From Dicyema japonicum (taxonomy: Eukaryota; Dicyemida; Rhombozoa; Dicyemidae), in NCBI GenBank assembly GCA_011109175.1, contig RDEW01000040.1:124001-188000 (forward strand): DNA of 64,000 bases, read 5' to 3'. The notes beneath the pieces were generated by a model that saw only the letters and a list, made by a program, of their open reading frames with translations, was not told where the DNA came from and ran no database searches. Below are positions 1 to 11,454 of the stretch, piece by piece; the first letter of the stretch is position 1, and every line of letters begins with the position of its first letter. Position numbers and translations under genes: made by a program.

Positions 1-740
1 ACATGCAATCGAATTCACATTTTTGGTGGATAAAGTCACTCATTCCTCTTGCATTAATCGTCGACACATCCCATATCTGCAATCACCATCTTCCATAAAG
101 TTCATGACACTTCGACATGTCTCAAATAACGGAATCTTCAATAGACTAAGATTGTGACCTCGGACAATTTGACTAAGGATAGTTAGTCATATACGTTGAA
201 CAGAAGCGGATTCAGAAAGAAATTCTGAAGGACTCTTATTTTCATGGCAATCTCTTCAGATTTACAATCCATGCTTCACAGACGATTTTCTTCTAAATGG
301 GAAAACTTTGATCCATTCATGTGCTCGCTCGTCGAAGCTGTTCCAATAGGGCATCATACCACGGACTGTCAAAAGCTTTTCAGATATCAAGGAAAATAAC
401 ATTTAGGCGACACTTGAAGGCACGTGCTTTCCCTATCTCGAAATTGATATAGAAAAGGATGCTTTACTGGGCGGAAGCAACTGATTCTGGCTTAGAAAAT
501 TCTTCATTCAATCCAGTTTGAAACTTTGAGAATTTGTTTCATTATAATTTGTACACGTTATGTTTATGAATCATACTGGAATGTTCCTTTATCGGTTTCC
601 CGGTTTAGGAACCATACTGATAACTTCCAGTCTTGTGGCATATATCGAGTCTTAGACTAGCATCGTAAACTCTCTGGAGAGACTCATAGAGTTAAAATCT
701 TGAATCCGACTTTGTAGATAGGGTTTTCTATTAAACCCCA
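1..740 (-). mobile_element. LINE reverse transcriptase relic
   Basis: The reverse strand of the first 740 bases reads as a broken reverse transcriptase of a non-LTR retrotransposon. The clearest stretch is around 360-440, where the frame gives FLDI, a stop, then KAFDSPWYDALLEQL, the catalytic motif A region of LINE polymerases (D-x-x-K-A-F-D). Further along, near 190-230, a relic of the G-V-P-Q-G-S-x-L-S-P-L-L-F motif reads LNPLLFNVYD. Several stops and frame changes mean that it is not functional. The wording is closest to R1/jockey-type LINEs, but the clade is not certain. The left end is cut by the window edge. Confidence 0.6.
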
Positions 741-1229
741 AGCTTACAATCTTTGGTAAGTTCAACACAAACAGTCATAACTAATTAATCCAAGGAAGGA
801 TCCCAAGTTAGAATGCCTGCTTGTACCATGGTAATCTCCACCAGTTTAGCTGGTTTGGGAAAAAATATAAAGATGCCCTTGAACAACTGTATCGTGCCAA
901 AAAGGACTTGTCACATCACGGGTAAAATCTGGTCGACGAGAATTGGTGTGAATCTACAGCCAATGAATACAATAAGCTTGTTAAGCGCGATTTAGTCGAT
1001 CTGATAAATTGGGTTTACTGGTAAACATGTGAAAACTCAATTCTTAGATTGTCGGTTTATGAGGCTAATTAATTTAATTTATTAACCCCGGATACACCGA
1101 GAAATAAGTTAAAGTAAACAACTAGTAAAGAGCCAAATTTGTCAGTTTTGCGCCATGTTTCACTTGATCTGCTTTCCATTCTCCAGATTTCCACAATGTC
1201 ATTTTTTGCGTGTTCATTAAGGAACCATC
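741..1229. other. Unassigned stretch
   Basis: No gene was recognised. Bases 1060-1140 share a short motif (TTTATTTATTAACC followed by a CGGAT...CCGAGAAA block) with 36515-36600, so part of this may belong to a dispersed repeat. Confidence 0.3.
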
Positions 1230-2720
1230 GGTTCAGCTCAGCAGTGCCACCTCGAAGAGTCGAAGTAGGACCGATTTGTTATCTGACACAAAGTCGACGT
1301 CGTCTGCATGGGCAATTTCGACGATGTTGCCATCATATAACTTCCGAAGATCTCGTAATGCCGCCTCCAGATATATGACAAATAGCAGGGGAGAGGGAAT
1401 CTCCCTGGGGAGTACCAACATTGCACGCAAATTCACGGGAAAACGTCTTACCGACCCGCACTTGAGCTTCGTGTTAGATAGCAACACTCTGATCATACTG
1501 ACAGAATCAGGGTCCAAGAATTGTTTCAGTATCTGAGAAGTGGACCACGACGGTGTTCAAAGGCCCTAGAGAGGTCTATTCCCAGGACTGTTGTTGCACT
1601 TTCAAATCTCTGGTTGATAGCGCAGCGCCACTTGTGGCTGCATGCTACATCTGCAGTGGATCTTCCTGTCCTGAATCCACTGTGACTAGGGGATATATAG
1701 TTTTCCATTTGTTCTCTTATTCGGTTCAGCGTAATTAATGCCAGAAGTTTCCGTAAGGTGTTTAGCAGGATTATTGGACGTAGGTTTTCAACAGGCCCAG
1801 CATGTTTGTTAGGTTTTTGTATTGGTATTAATAGTCCGGATCCAAGAGCGGGTATTTTTTTTATAAACATAGAGTTGAATAGTTTGCCAATTTGTCTGTT
1901 AGTGCAGGTGACCCATATTTGACAAGTTCTGAATTGATTCCATCCGGTCCAGGGGAGCGACCATTCTAAAGTTTGACCATTGCATTTTAGATTTGGCCGA
2001 GTGTGATAGCTTTATCGAGTTGGGTGGCGTATCCACAAGTATGATCAGATATTTCTCTGCGGACAGTTGATATATCCTCAAAGTACGACGCAATATGTTC
2101 AGCCTGATCTTTGGATTTGTTAAGAATCTTCCATTCCCGTCATAGTTTGAGTTTGTTCGTTTGTTTACTTCTGTTGAGCAGACGGATTGCAGTCAACATT
2201 TTTGATGAGTCTTTGAACTGTTCAACTTCTGCAGTTCTTAGATCAAGTAGGTTAGTGGAGTGCTTCTTATTCAAAATATTTATGGTTTTCTGGGTGGATC
2301 TTTTCTAAAATTCAAGATTTGTTCCTTGTCTCAAATCACACATATTTTCCAGTTGTAATCTTAGTTCCCTTTGTTCTGTAATGAGGGCGAGGAAATCAGG
2401 ATGTATACATTTTTTAAACAGTGCTAAGGACCAGGTTCCAATACTCCCATTTGCTGCCGAAAGATCATTTTCATTGTCTCCGCTTAGATGCCTCCTGGAG
2501 GAAGTCCGGGATTAAGGTTTCGGAGGAATTTCGTAATTGATATTTGGTAGTTGTGTCTGATCTATCTAGAGTAACACAGTTGTTCCATTTTATAGCTTCT
2601 TACAGCTACGTTTAGCTCTCTTCTTCTTAGGTCAGTCAATGTCCTCTTTGTGAACTTGGCAGAGACCATCTTGTGATCACTGTCGATAGCTGCACCTCCG
2701 TAAGACCTCGAGTCACATAG
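1230..2720 (-). mobile_element. RTE-like non-LTR retrotransposon relic
   Basis: Read on the reverse strand from 2720 down. First comes the end of an endonuclease domain (DSRSYGGAAIDSDHKMVSAKF, with the A-x-x-x-S-D-H motif typical of RTE endonucleases). A linker follows, then a reverse transcriptase: SPGPDGINSEL near 1930-1970, ENLRPIILLNTLRKLL, SHSGFRTGRSTADV near 1640-1700, LGIDLSRAF near 1560, a VGTPQGDSLSP-like motif near 1400, and a degraded A-D-D at about 1300. Stops and frameshifts occur throughout, so this is a dead copy. A second copy of the same family lies at 28100-28440. Its upstream end stops next to a stray piece of Rab7 sequence (2735-2793). Confidence 0.75.
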
Positions 2721-2734
2721 GAGTGATTTTTCAA

Positions 2735-2793
2735 GGCTTAGGTAGTTCTTATTTTCGTAGATCTGACTGTTGCATTCTTGTATATGACGTGAC
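2735..2793 (+). pseudogene. Stray Rab7 exon fragment, inverted relative to the gene
   Basis: These 59 bases nearly match the reverse complement of 3238-3295, an internal part of the Rab7 gene. The + strand reads [20 protein letters not shown], the switch-II-to-beta4 part of a Rab GTPase. Unlike the gene copy, this fragment keeps the reading frame through CILVYD: it has CTTGTA where the gene has CTGTA. It sits between the RTE-like relic and the 3' end of the gene, in the opposite direction, so gene and fragment form an imperfect inverted repeat with a roughly 445-base spacer. Confidence 0.8.
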
Positions 2794-2859
2794 TCAAGAA
2801 TGAGGCCAACAAATAAATTTAAAAAAAATATTTGAGAATATTAGTTTAAATATCAAAAT

Positions 2860-3564
2860 CTATTGGCAGAAACAACTCTTAGAAGAGCCAATCTTCGGAA
2901 TATCAATATTTAAGGGTATTTCTAAGTCGTCTTCCATTCCTTTGAATAGATTATCATTTTCAAGGGCTAACTGGGCAGCCTCATTTAGAGCTTCTTCTAC
3001 GTTATGAGACTCTTTGGCAGACACAAAAAAGTGATGTGGCAAACCATTATCTTTACACCACAACTCAGCATGTTTTGAGCTCACCTTTGGTTGCTTAATA
3101 TGAAATAAACCTCGTGGTTCTCCAGATCTAGTTTGTTTCCCACAACCACGAAAGGGAAGGACGCAGAATTGGGAGGGTTGCATAAAATTAGGAATCTATC
3201 TCTCCAATTTACCAAAGAACGCAGAGTATTCCTCGCCGTCACGTCATATACAGAATGCAACAGTCAGATCCACGAAAATAAGAACTACCTAAGCCATTGT
3301 ACTTCTCCTGTCCAGCAGTATCCCCATAACTAGAATAATAATTTTGACAACTTGCATTACAACATCAACACCGTCCACAGTGACATTCTTTGTGGCAAAG
3401 TCGGCTCCAATCGTGGGTTTGTAGTTTGATGAAAAGCATTTATTTACGTAATTTTTCATGAGTGACGTCTTACCGACACTAATGATTGGCTATCTTTCTT
3501 AAAACCTGACGTCTCCAATGATGACCACTTTTATGGCTATCTTTCTTTTTGATGTTTTAATCAT
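2860..3564 (-). CDS. RAB7: Ras-related small GTPase Rab7
   Basis: A late-endosome/lysosome trafficking GTPase by family. Starting at the ATG at 3562-3564, exons join after removal of introns at 3479-3505 (27 nt), 3330-3351 (22 nt) and 3085-3110 (26 nt). Visible motifs are the P-loop GDVSVGKTSL (intron 1 splits the S codon), the effector loop [41 protein letters not shown] and the SAKE loop with NVEEA, as in animal Rab7. The P-loop reads GDVSVGKT where most Rab7 proteins have GDSGVGKT. Two single-base frame breaks are needed: one extra G before GAT in WDTAG, and one base missing in CILVYD. These may be sequence errors, or the copy may be decaying. The C-terminus reads SCFCQ, not the usual terminal C-x-C. 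An RTE-like relic lies downstream and a LINE upstream. Confidence 0.85.
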
Positions 3565-3679
3565 ATGAATTAAATCCACTAAAGTAAAGTGTATATTTAA
3601 ATTATAAGTTAAATTTCTCTATTAAAATAAAAATTATATATTTTATTTCAAAGCATAGCAGTGTAACTAAATAACTTAA

Positions 3680-5440
3680 CAGCCAAGTGTCATAAGTTCC
3701 GAACGAACACTCGGACTAGAAGAGCTGAAGCCAATAAATGGTACAAACTAGTATCTTCCCTCCCATTTCAGAAATCCGCTCAGACGATATGGAGAGAAAT
3801 TAAACAATTTGACCCAAAAGGAAATGTTAGCAGACAACTGACGGATCAGCACAGTCTTAACAAACTTATGAAATATACGCCAGTTAAGCCACAAAACTTT
3901 CAGGAAAATGGATGGGCCTTCTTTATCCTCAATGAGACCCAAGAGAATCCAGCCGATTAACTTTATTTCACATTCAGATGTCAGTGAGGGTTTGAAGAGG
4001 ATGAATTCTTTCCTTTATTGGAAAATTGATTAACCTTATAACCCTGTTTCTTTCTTTTTCATCCTCACAACATGGATTCAGAAGGGGTTATTCAACTTCT
4101 ACTCATTTAACTTTCCTCAACCAATTTACAAATCCTCGCCCCTCAAAACAGTCGTTTGCTCGATCGATTTACAAAAGGCTTTCAACTCTGTCTCAAGGAA
4201 AATCCTAACTTGGAAATTGTTTAGCCTTTCTGTCAACCCCAATAAAAACGTTGACTTGCTAACTTAATCAATGGAAGAAGGGCCCGGGTATACATGGATG
4301 GGACAAAATCAGTTTCAAGATTACTACCCAATGGTGCCCCACAAGGTTCCCCTTTATTACCCGCCTTATTTAACTTATAAATGTCCGATTTACCACAACC
4401 CGATAATAAAAACGATTTCCTCCTATCATATGCTGATGACCTATTAATCGGATCCCGCGACCAAGATATCCTAAAGGCATCAGAAAGACTACAAAAATAT
4501 TTTCACAAGATTCAAATTTGGCTAAATTATAACCGGCTTTATATATCTACTTAAAAACCTTCTTCGTCTTTATTTACCTCAGACAAACGACTTGGACAAA
4601 TGATAGTGGATATATTTATGAGCCAGAGAAAAATACCTTTCATGAAGAAATTGAAAATCTTGGAGATCACCTTCGACACATACATGTCCTTTTCAATCTC
4701 ACGTCGACCATGTCTCTGGAAGCTGCTCAAGAAAGCTAGGGATAATAAAAACTATTTTCGGTGGCATTAAAACCCCTTTCCCAGCTTTGAAATTGTTGTT
4801 TGAGTCATCTGTCTGCTATGCCTGTCCGTCATGGAATCAATCTCCCCTGGACGAACAAACAAAGAATCCGCGACAGCCACTACTATTAGTAATCTCGGGA
4901 AACTAGAAAAACTAATACCCTCATCACTTAAAGACCTTATCCGACAAAATGGAAAGCTATTTGCTACCCTGAGCAGGCAGTGCAACTCTCAACAATACAC
5001 AGCCGCGACGTGTCTTATGAGAAGGGTATACACACCCCTTTCCAATTCCTATTCCCCAAACCACCCCGCCCGAGAGAAGTTACCTTCGAGATCACTTAAT
5101 TTGGTAATTAAATTAAGTATTGGTGTTCTTAGGTTAATAATAATAAACACGGGATGGCCCAGTTTTATAAGATAATTTCGGGTTTGAATATCACTGCTGT
5201 CCATTCCGGTTTAAGATTCTACATATATACTGCTCTTAGATCGACAAGTAACTGCTTTTTTTCATTCCGCTCACAGATAAAACATCCGGTTCCTTTTCGC
5301 CCTCGACGCTAGAATTCTTGGGTCAGCTAAGGAATTTTTACACGTATTGGAAATCTCCACGAGTGCTGCTGGCTATTTGAACGAATCTCCACACAATCCT
5401 GAGGGGGCAATAGCCACACCGGGTTGATTGTTTAACGATT
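3680..5440 (+). mobile_element. LINE reverse transcriptase relic (2A-family type)
   Basis: The forward strand begins with NTRTRRAEANKWYKLVSSLP (about 3690-3760), a region that precedes the polymerase in LINE ORF2. It continues to a degraded reverse transcriptase: QHGFRRGYSTSTHLTFLNQF (4065-4125), a motif-A relic near 4150-4200, PNGAPQGSPLLP near 4330-4365, and AYADDLLIGSRDQDI near 4430-4470. The usual thumb and 3' parts follow to about 5400. Frame breaks are common. Wording matches the copies at 7580-9050, 11455-12250, 29500-31330 and 38130-39440, so these look like one family. Confidence 0.7.
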
Positions 5441-6770
5441 ATCAATAAAGTGATTCATTTATTAATTAGTAGGTCAAAGGTTAAATTTTTAGGTCATTAA
5501 AGTCAAAATTTTATATTTTTTGAAAAATATATGAAACCGAAGCTAGCCAGAAAAAATCAAAGTTTCGAAGCGACGGATGCTAGAAATGACTTCTCTTTAA
5601 CGACTTTGGAATCCCTAATTCGTAAGAACTTAAAGGTGTACCCGTGCAACTATAAACATCCTAGTTCTACGTCCTTAAGTGCTTGCTAGGGAGGAACATC
5701 GGGCCAGGATAACTCACTGCTGGAGCTTGTGGGATCGCCTAAAAACCTTTGAAAATTATATATACATTCATCGTCTAGCATCCATCATCTCAGCAAGTGT
5801 AATCTAAACATTAGAGACTATTTTAATGACTTAGATTACCTCATTTCTTCAGTAAAGGCTATCTACAGCAAATCGGGAAAAGATATTTTTCAAATCAGAG
5901 ATCGCCTATATATTCCTGACCACTAGAGAAGTTAATGAGTTATTATTAAAGTAAACACAGGTAATTCAGTTAAGAAATACGAAACGGTAGAGCTTCTGGA
6001 TTGACTTCTACCCAGATAGTCTCCCCAAGAAATTGGCCAACCACAAAGTAATCTATGAAAATGTCTCATACTTTTTTGAAACATAGAATAAGATTTTCGA
6101 TAGTTCCGCCAATCTTGCATATTTTCCATCAAACTACAGAGGAATCAGCTTATGAGGATTTGTCCTGTAAGCAAGTTTCAAACAAAATTCCGATTGAGCA
6201 TTAGGCCCCTCTTTTTGAGTCGTACCGTCCCTCAAAACTGTATGACATTCCAGAAAGTATTATGGAGTTGAAAAGATAAGCAAATATCTCTGGCTTAACT
6301 ATCTTAGGCAGAACAGGATTTTTGCATGTGTTTTTGCCCGTACCATAAAATAATTCTTGATCGCGATAATTTTTGACTCAAAATGGGAATGGTTGGTTGG
6401 AGAGGCAGAATTTTGAATCCCTTTATTTTATCGAGGTTGGTTATAAACATGCTAGAACCCCGCTAGGTAAGCTGTAATTCAACGTTCTTCAGATAAACTG
6501 TTTTTAGACAGTTGTTAGACTTTTTGACCAACCAAAAGGCGTACCCCAACAGACCGGAGAAATTTTAGTTTCACAAAAGTATGAAACGTGTTCTAAAAAC
6601 AACAACAATTGTCAAAGATCGTGTAAGTACTTTAGGGAGGAAAGCGCTATTTAGGAGCCGAGTTGAACTGACATCAATAGGTTATGAAAAGGGTTGAAGA
6701 CGACTTGGTTAGAAAAGGGTTATTAGATTGAGGTACATCAATATGAAAATATTATTAATATGTTTTTGGA
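5441..6770 (+). mobile_element. Unassigned, with weak LINE signal
   Basis: Mostly unreadable AT-rich DNA. Near 6125-6160 the + strand gives SNYRGISL, which resembles the N-Y-R-G-I-S-L-L motif of RTE-type reverse transcriptases, so the stretch is probably an old LINE. No intact gene is seen. Confidence 0.3.
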
Positions 6771-6773
6771 GAA

Positions 6774-7052
6774 CCGTCCGGGTGGCTTAGTGGTTAAGTG
6801 TCGGGCTAAAGTGGCTTAGGTCACGGGTTCGATTTTCGCTGCTGTTCACCTGGTGGAAGGTTCCACGCATCTACGATGCGGAAAAGGCTTGAAGAGTGAC
6901 GCCGTCATCAGTGGAGATTCACTGCGGAACTGGATAGTCAAAAGGATATACACAAAAGAAAAAAACAAAAAAGTAAAGAGCATTCCTTGGTTCTCCCTCT
7001 ACGATTAGTTGTAATAACTGTTCTTTACTTAAATAAAGTGTGTGTTCTTAAC
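6774..7052 (+). repeat. tRNA-derived SINE, copy 1
   Basis: This is the best preserved of four related copies. The head has an RNA polymerase III A box (GTGGCTTAGTGGTTAAGTG, near 6783) and B box (GGTTCGATTTTC, near 6828) at tRNA-like spacing. The body contains GTGGAAGGTTCCACGC, GACGCCGTCATCAGTG and CACTGCGGAACTGGAT. After an A-rich stretch comes a 3' segment with TACGATTAGTTGTAATAA and CTTTACTTAAATAAAGTG, which is shared with copy 4 and may have been taken from a partner LINE. Confidence 0.85.
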
Positions 7053-7579
7053 AAGCGAAACCCTAGGCATCTTACGTGCTTATGGCAACGCGGTAGTGCT
7101 TAATTATTATATAATTATTTAAAGAACCGCTAAAGAGATGGTAGCATAAGATGACGTAAAGAAATTACATTCTGTGCCGGCATCCAAAAAGAATTCTTCC
7201 GTTCTCTACTCCAGTGGAGAGGTTCCCACAATGGCGAATATGGATAGATGTGATTTGTGAAAAGATCCGTCTTAGTAAAATACAGGAGATCCAATCATTC
7301 AAGTCCAAAAGAAAAAAAGGAGAAAAGTCAATACAAACAGTTAACAACTACTGATGTTCCTTTAAGTTAAGGGGGACATCGCTTCATTCATAGGCATTAA
7401 AGTTTTCATAATAATCATCACCGATGGAGTTGGCCAGGGTGAAGATAAGAAGATCCCTTTCAACAGCTGTGTCGTCTCAAAATAAAAAGTATAAAGAAAT
7501 GCTAAAAATAAAACAAGGTACCGAGCCATATTATTAACACCAAAGACCACGGTTACCCAAACCAACTAATCACATGATC
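7053..7579. other. Unassigned stretch
   Basis: Short open frames occur on both strands but none resembles a known protein. No repeat was recognised. Confidence 0.3.
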
Positions 7580-9050
7580 CTAGCACGCTCTAGCATGGAC
7601 CTCATCTTGGCCCGATGCTCTTTCCTCGATCCCACATAAGCACGTATCGGTCGAGTGACTGGACCTTCGTAGTCATGACGGCGCGTTCCATGGTTCATTC
7701 GCATCAAGGCTTCAAGAGGCATTTGTGGTTGGAACTCTCCAGAAATCCAGCGTTCCGTGATTCTGGAGGCTCTTTTTCGGCTAGCCTATATACCCACATC
7801 CGTAAGAGATGCGTAGTTCAATGAATTGTTTGCATATAGTGCTCAAAATAGTATGATTTTCGATTTTCCATAAGCCTGTGAGGCATTTCAAAACATTAGT
7901 TTTCTTTTCGCAATTTGTAATTACGTTTTCAACATGGGGAGAAAATGACATGTGCATGTCAAAAGTCACCCCGAGGATCCTTTGGGTTTTTCTGAAAGAA
8001 ATAGCTTTATTGTTTGCCTTCGGTTCGACCGTCCGTCTTCTCAGTCTCTTGTCTGAAGTAAATAGAGTTTTGACGGACTTCTAATTGCTGGCAGTTAAGC
8101 GATTCTTCGCTAGCCATTCGTTAAGATGGTCCAGGTTTTCTTGCAATCTCGAAGTGGCAATTTGGATGTCATGATCGCGTAACGCAATGACGATGTTGTC
8201 GGCATAAGTTAGAATAATATCATTTTCGGAGTCTGGAGTGGGGAGGTCTGCCATGAATAGGTTGAATAAAGCTGGAGACAAAGGGGATATTTGGGGAACC
8301 CCATTAGGGATAAGCCTGAAATAGACCTTGACTGGCCAATGCATACGCGTCCCCTTCGACCACTAAAGAAGTTAGCTAGCCAGAGTTTGAGCTTTCTAGG
8401 GATCTTCGTTTGGTAAATTTTCCAAGTAAGATTCTTCCTTGAAAGAGTCAAAAGCTTTGTGTACGTCTATAGAACAAAGTACAGTCTTCATGTGTCCCGA
8501 CCTATGTGAGAAACCATAAAGTTAGTCAATGCAGATAAGTGGGTCGAAGTAGATTTTTCCTTTTCAAAACCATGTTGAAATGACAAATCCGGGAAAAATT
8601 TTTTTGATTTTCGCAAGAACAAGCCTTTCCAAAATTTTCGACACCAAACACAATAACGCGACCTGTCTGTATGAAGCTGGTTCCTTCTTCACTTTACCGG
8701 ATTTCAAAATTGGACGTAGGTGGCAAGCTTCCATAAGGCTGGAATATATATTTTGTTAATGGAGTGGTTGGATATCCTCGTTAGTCTCCAGATTCTCTAG
8801 GATGATCATTGGGATCTTATCCGGTCCATTAGAATAGGTTGTTTTAGTGGCTTTTAATGCATATTTCACGTCGTTTTCAGTGAAGTGAATCGTATCCGGT
8901 TCCTTTTTCGATTTACTTAGATATTTCGGGGATACATCCGACTTCTTATGGTCTTTATGGGATATTTTCACATAGTATTTTATTAAGTTTTTTAAGTCAA
9001 TTTGGCTGTGATCCACCTCGGACGATCTTTCATCTTCTCTTGAGGCGTAT
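7580..9050 (-). mobile_element. LINE reverse transcriptase relic (2A-family type)
   Basis: On the reverse strand: DVKYALKATKTTYSNGPDKIP (9 kb end; a pre-RT P-D-x-I-P motif), then LKLWLANFFSGRRGRV near 8370-8410, a GVPQISPLSPALFNLFMADL motif near 8260-8310, and LTYADNIVIALRDHDI near 8170-8220, with N replacing the second catalytic D of Y-A-D-D. Thumb sequence follows (DMHMSFSPHVENVI, near 7930-7960). Frames change several times. It is the same family as the copies at 3680, 29500 and 38130. Confidence 0.75.
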
Positions 9051-9182
9051 TTCTATTCAATAGTTTTCCAAATTTCAGTAGTGGATCTATTTCTATTCAT
9101 ATATTATTTTGAATTTTTTAACATAAAATATTAAAATATATTTAATTTTTTATTAGTAAAATTTGTCTTGTGTAGTTATTGT

Positions 9183-9903
9183 ATGTTGGAAATTACCAAA
9201 TGTTTAATAATGATCGACCTCATAATTTCTTCATTTTATTTTTGGCTTCATCTAACAAATGGTTTAAAATTATTCGAAACTGAGCTCTACATAAGCGCAC
9301 TTGCATTTGGGTTTATGAGAGGAAGAAGACAAGGTAATAATAATATTGAGTAAAGACAACATGGTTGATGCCCTCAACATGTTTATTGTTCCTCTCAGAT
9401 GTGTCACTGGCTATTTATTCTTCCAACAATCCTTCCTTGTTTTTTGTATTTATGCTGTCATTTGTTTCTGTATTCCTTGTATACTCATTAGTAGTCTTTA
9501 GGTTTATATATGTATATTGCAGACAATCACAAACAGCGAGTAATGTACACAGTCTGAATCCTGTGACTCTGAAATCATTGGTTGAAGAAAGTAAAGGTGT
9601 TGATTGGGTGGTGGAATTTTACGCAAATTGGGCACAACCATGGAGAGTTATGGAAATTGTGAATAAACTGTCACTAAATTACCGTAATGTGAAGTTTGGG
9701 CGTATAAATATTGAAGGAAACATTAATATATGTAATAAATATAACATATCAACATCTGTTTGGAGTGGAGATATTCCAACAGTAATTTTGTTCAAAAATG
9801 GTGTAGAGCATAATCGGTTATCTAAAAATGCTATTACTGAGGTTTAGTATAATATTTATTATAGAATATGATTGTGGAAGTATTTAGATTGAAACATTCT
9901 TAA
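9183..9903 (+). CDS. TMX2: Thioredoxin-related transmembrane protein 2 (TMX2-like)
   Basis: An ER membrane thioredoxin-fold protein by family. From the ATG at 9183, a hydrophobic segment leads to ELYISALAFGFMRGRRQ. A 22-nt intron (9334-9355) joins this to DNMVDALNMFIVPLRC and a second membrane segment. One more join between about 9479 and 9540 changes frame and could not be fixed: a 21-nt GT...AG at 9502-9522 plus a one-base error fits best. The thioredoxin part reads VHSLNPVTLK, WVVEFYANWAQPW, FGRINIEGN and IPTVILFKNG. A 23-nt intron (9842-9864) then joins to NMIVEVFRLKHS and a stop, matching the E-N-V-I-R-E-F end of human TMX2. The active-site position reads AQPW, with no cysteines; human TMX2 has a partial SNDC. 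It has no ER-retention K-K tail. Confidence 0.85.
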
Positions 9904-11454
9904 ATAACAGCTACTAACATAATTTTTATCAATTTTCGATTTCATTGATTTGGATATCTCTTATTATTATTTTGCAAAACACAAATAAAAGAAACTTTGT
10001 CGCTTCTGCAACACCGTGGACAGTCTTCCGTGTTAGATTCCCACGCTTTCCTTGAGAAGGCGATTTTTTAAGACATCTAGGTCATCTTTTCAATCCCATG
10101 ATCTTCATGAATTGCAACAGGGAGAGAGTAGCGAGAATGTCCGCGGTATCCACAACTGCTTGGTCCATTCTTCCACCTTTCTTGAATAACTTACATTTCT
10201 CCATTTTGGTCGTTAATTCGATCGGATGTGAATTGCATATTCCGTACAGCATTATTAACTAACAACAACTAAAATCCTTTAACTAAGAGGCCACTATTCC
10301 GTGAGCGTTCCTTCTGCGTGTGTCCGAACTTTAAGACTGTCTTTATAACATTAATTTTCCTGAAACGCCTTGGCAGAACGTTGTTTACATGGCGAGAAAA
10401 TAGGTAAGAATCAAAGATAATGCAGAATTCTTGGTAGTCTCTGTATGGGGATAAGTTCTCCTTAGAGATTGATTGCTGTTGTGTCTTTCTGTCTTCGATC
10501 GGTGGTAAAAATAGTGTATGTGGATTTTTCAGGAAAGTCGCTCAAAGTCAGCAAAGTTGTTTAGATGTGACTTAAAGTTTTAACTTTGCCGTACCACGTA
10601 TCTATTTCGGTCTGTAATAATAGAATCATTGAATCCCTCATCAATGGCAAGTCGTGTAAAAATAGGTTGAAAAAGAGGTACGCCATTTGATGGGTGATAA
10701 TAGGATATTGGGAGGCCTGTAGACGAATTGAGAGTTTTAATCGAATTATTTTCAAATTTAAAAGAAAATTAATAGTTAATTATAGAAAGTCAATGTTTAT
10801 TATTCCTTGTTAAACTTGTCTGTGAATTGTCATGGAGGCACATTAAGCTGAATAAACTGACGCCAAATCCCATACAACAAAGCAAAAAGGAAGCTCGATG
10901 GCGGACAATTGTAGGCTGAGCGCGTGCAACCATCGTGGACAACTAAAAATAAATAAAACATGAATACAAAAAAATTTCCTTTAAGAAACTTAATTGGAAA
11001 ATTTAACGTCGACCATAGTGAGAGCAGAGGCCTAAAATTTATACTAAAAATTTCATACATGAAGAAGCACCACTGCACCAAGAATACTAACAATAAGCAA
11101 TTAAAATTAAATTTAATTATTTATTAATTTAAGTTTTAACAATATAATATTTCAGATAACAAATTTGGTTTTTTAAGATGTAACTACACAAAAAACTAAA
11201 CAATGATGGGCCCTCATACTGGATCATTAGTTATTCCTTACTCACGGAAGCTACGACTCGTAGTCGCGGATCCAGATTTTTCCCCGTCTGTAAGGAATAT
11301 GGTAACCCCCTTCGCCTGTTCATATCAAAGGCAAATGAAACCGATTGGTACAAAGCTCCCTTCCCCAATCGGATTCCTCTGAAGGAATAAGAAACAATTC
11401 TATATACAAGGACTAAACTACTGTTTTTGAGATAAGAATCCGCTATCAAATGAT
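9904..11454 (-). mobile_element. LINE 3'-end relics and unassigned DNA
   Basis: On the reverse strand, 10020-10260 gives KMEKCKLFKKGG and TLPVAIHEDHGIEKMT, which resembles the 3' end of LINE ORF2 proteins. At 10561-10760 a very degraded SNGVPLFQPIF recalls the G-V-P-Q-G-S...P-I-L-F motif. The rest, including 10800-11450, shows no recognisable gene. Confidence 0.35.

Noticed and set aside
6774-6850. A tRNA gene
   Set aside because: A and B boxes are present, but no acceptor stem closes and the body continues into a repeated SINE sequence.
7165-7347. A THAP-type zinc finger on the + strand near 7180-7260
   Set aside because: Only a weak F-P-x-W-x-x-W pattern was seen, with no C2CH spacing.
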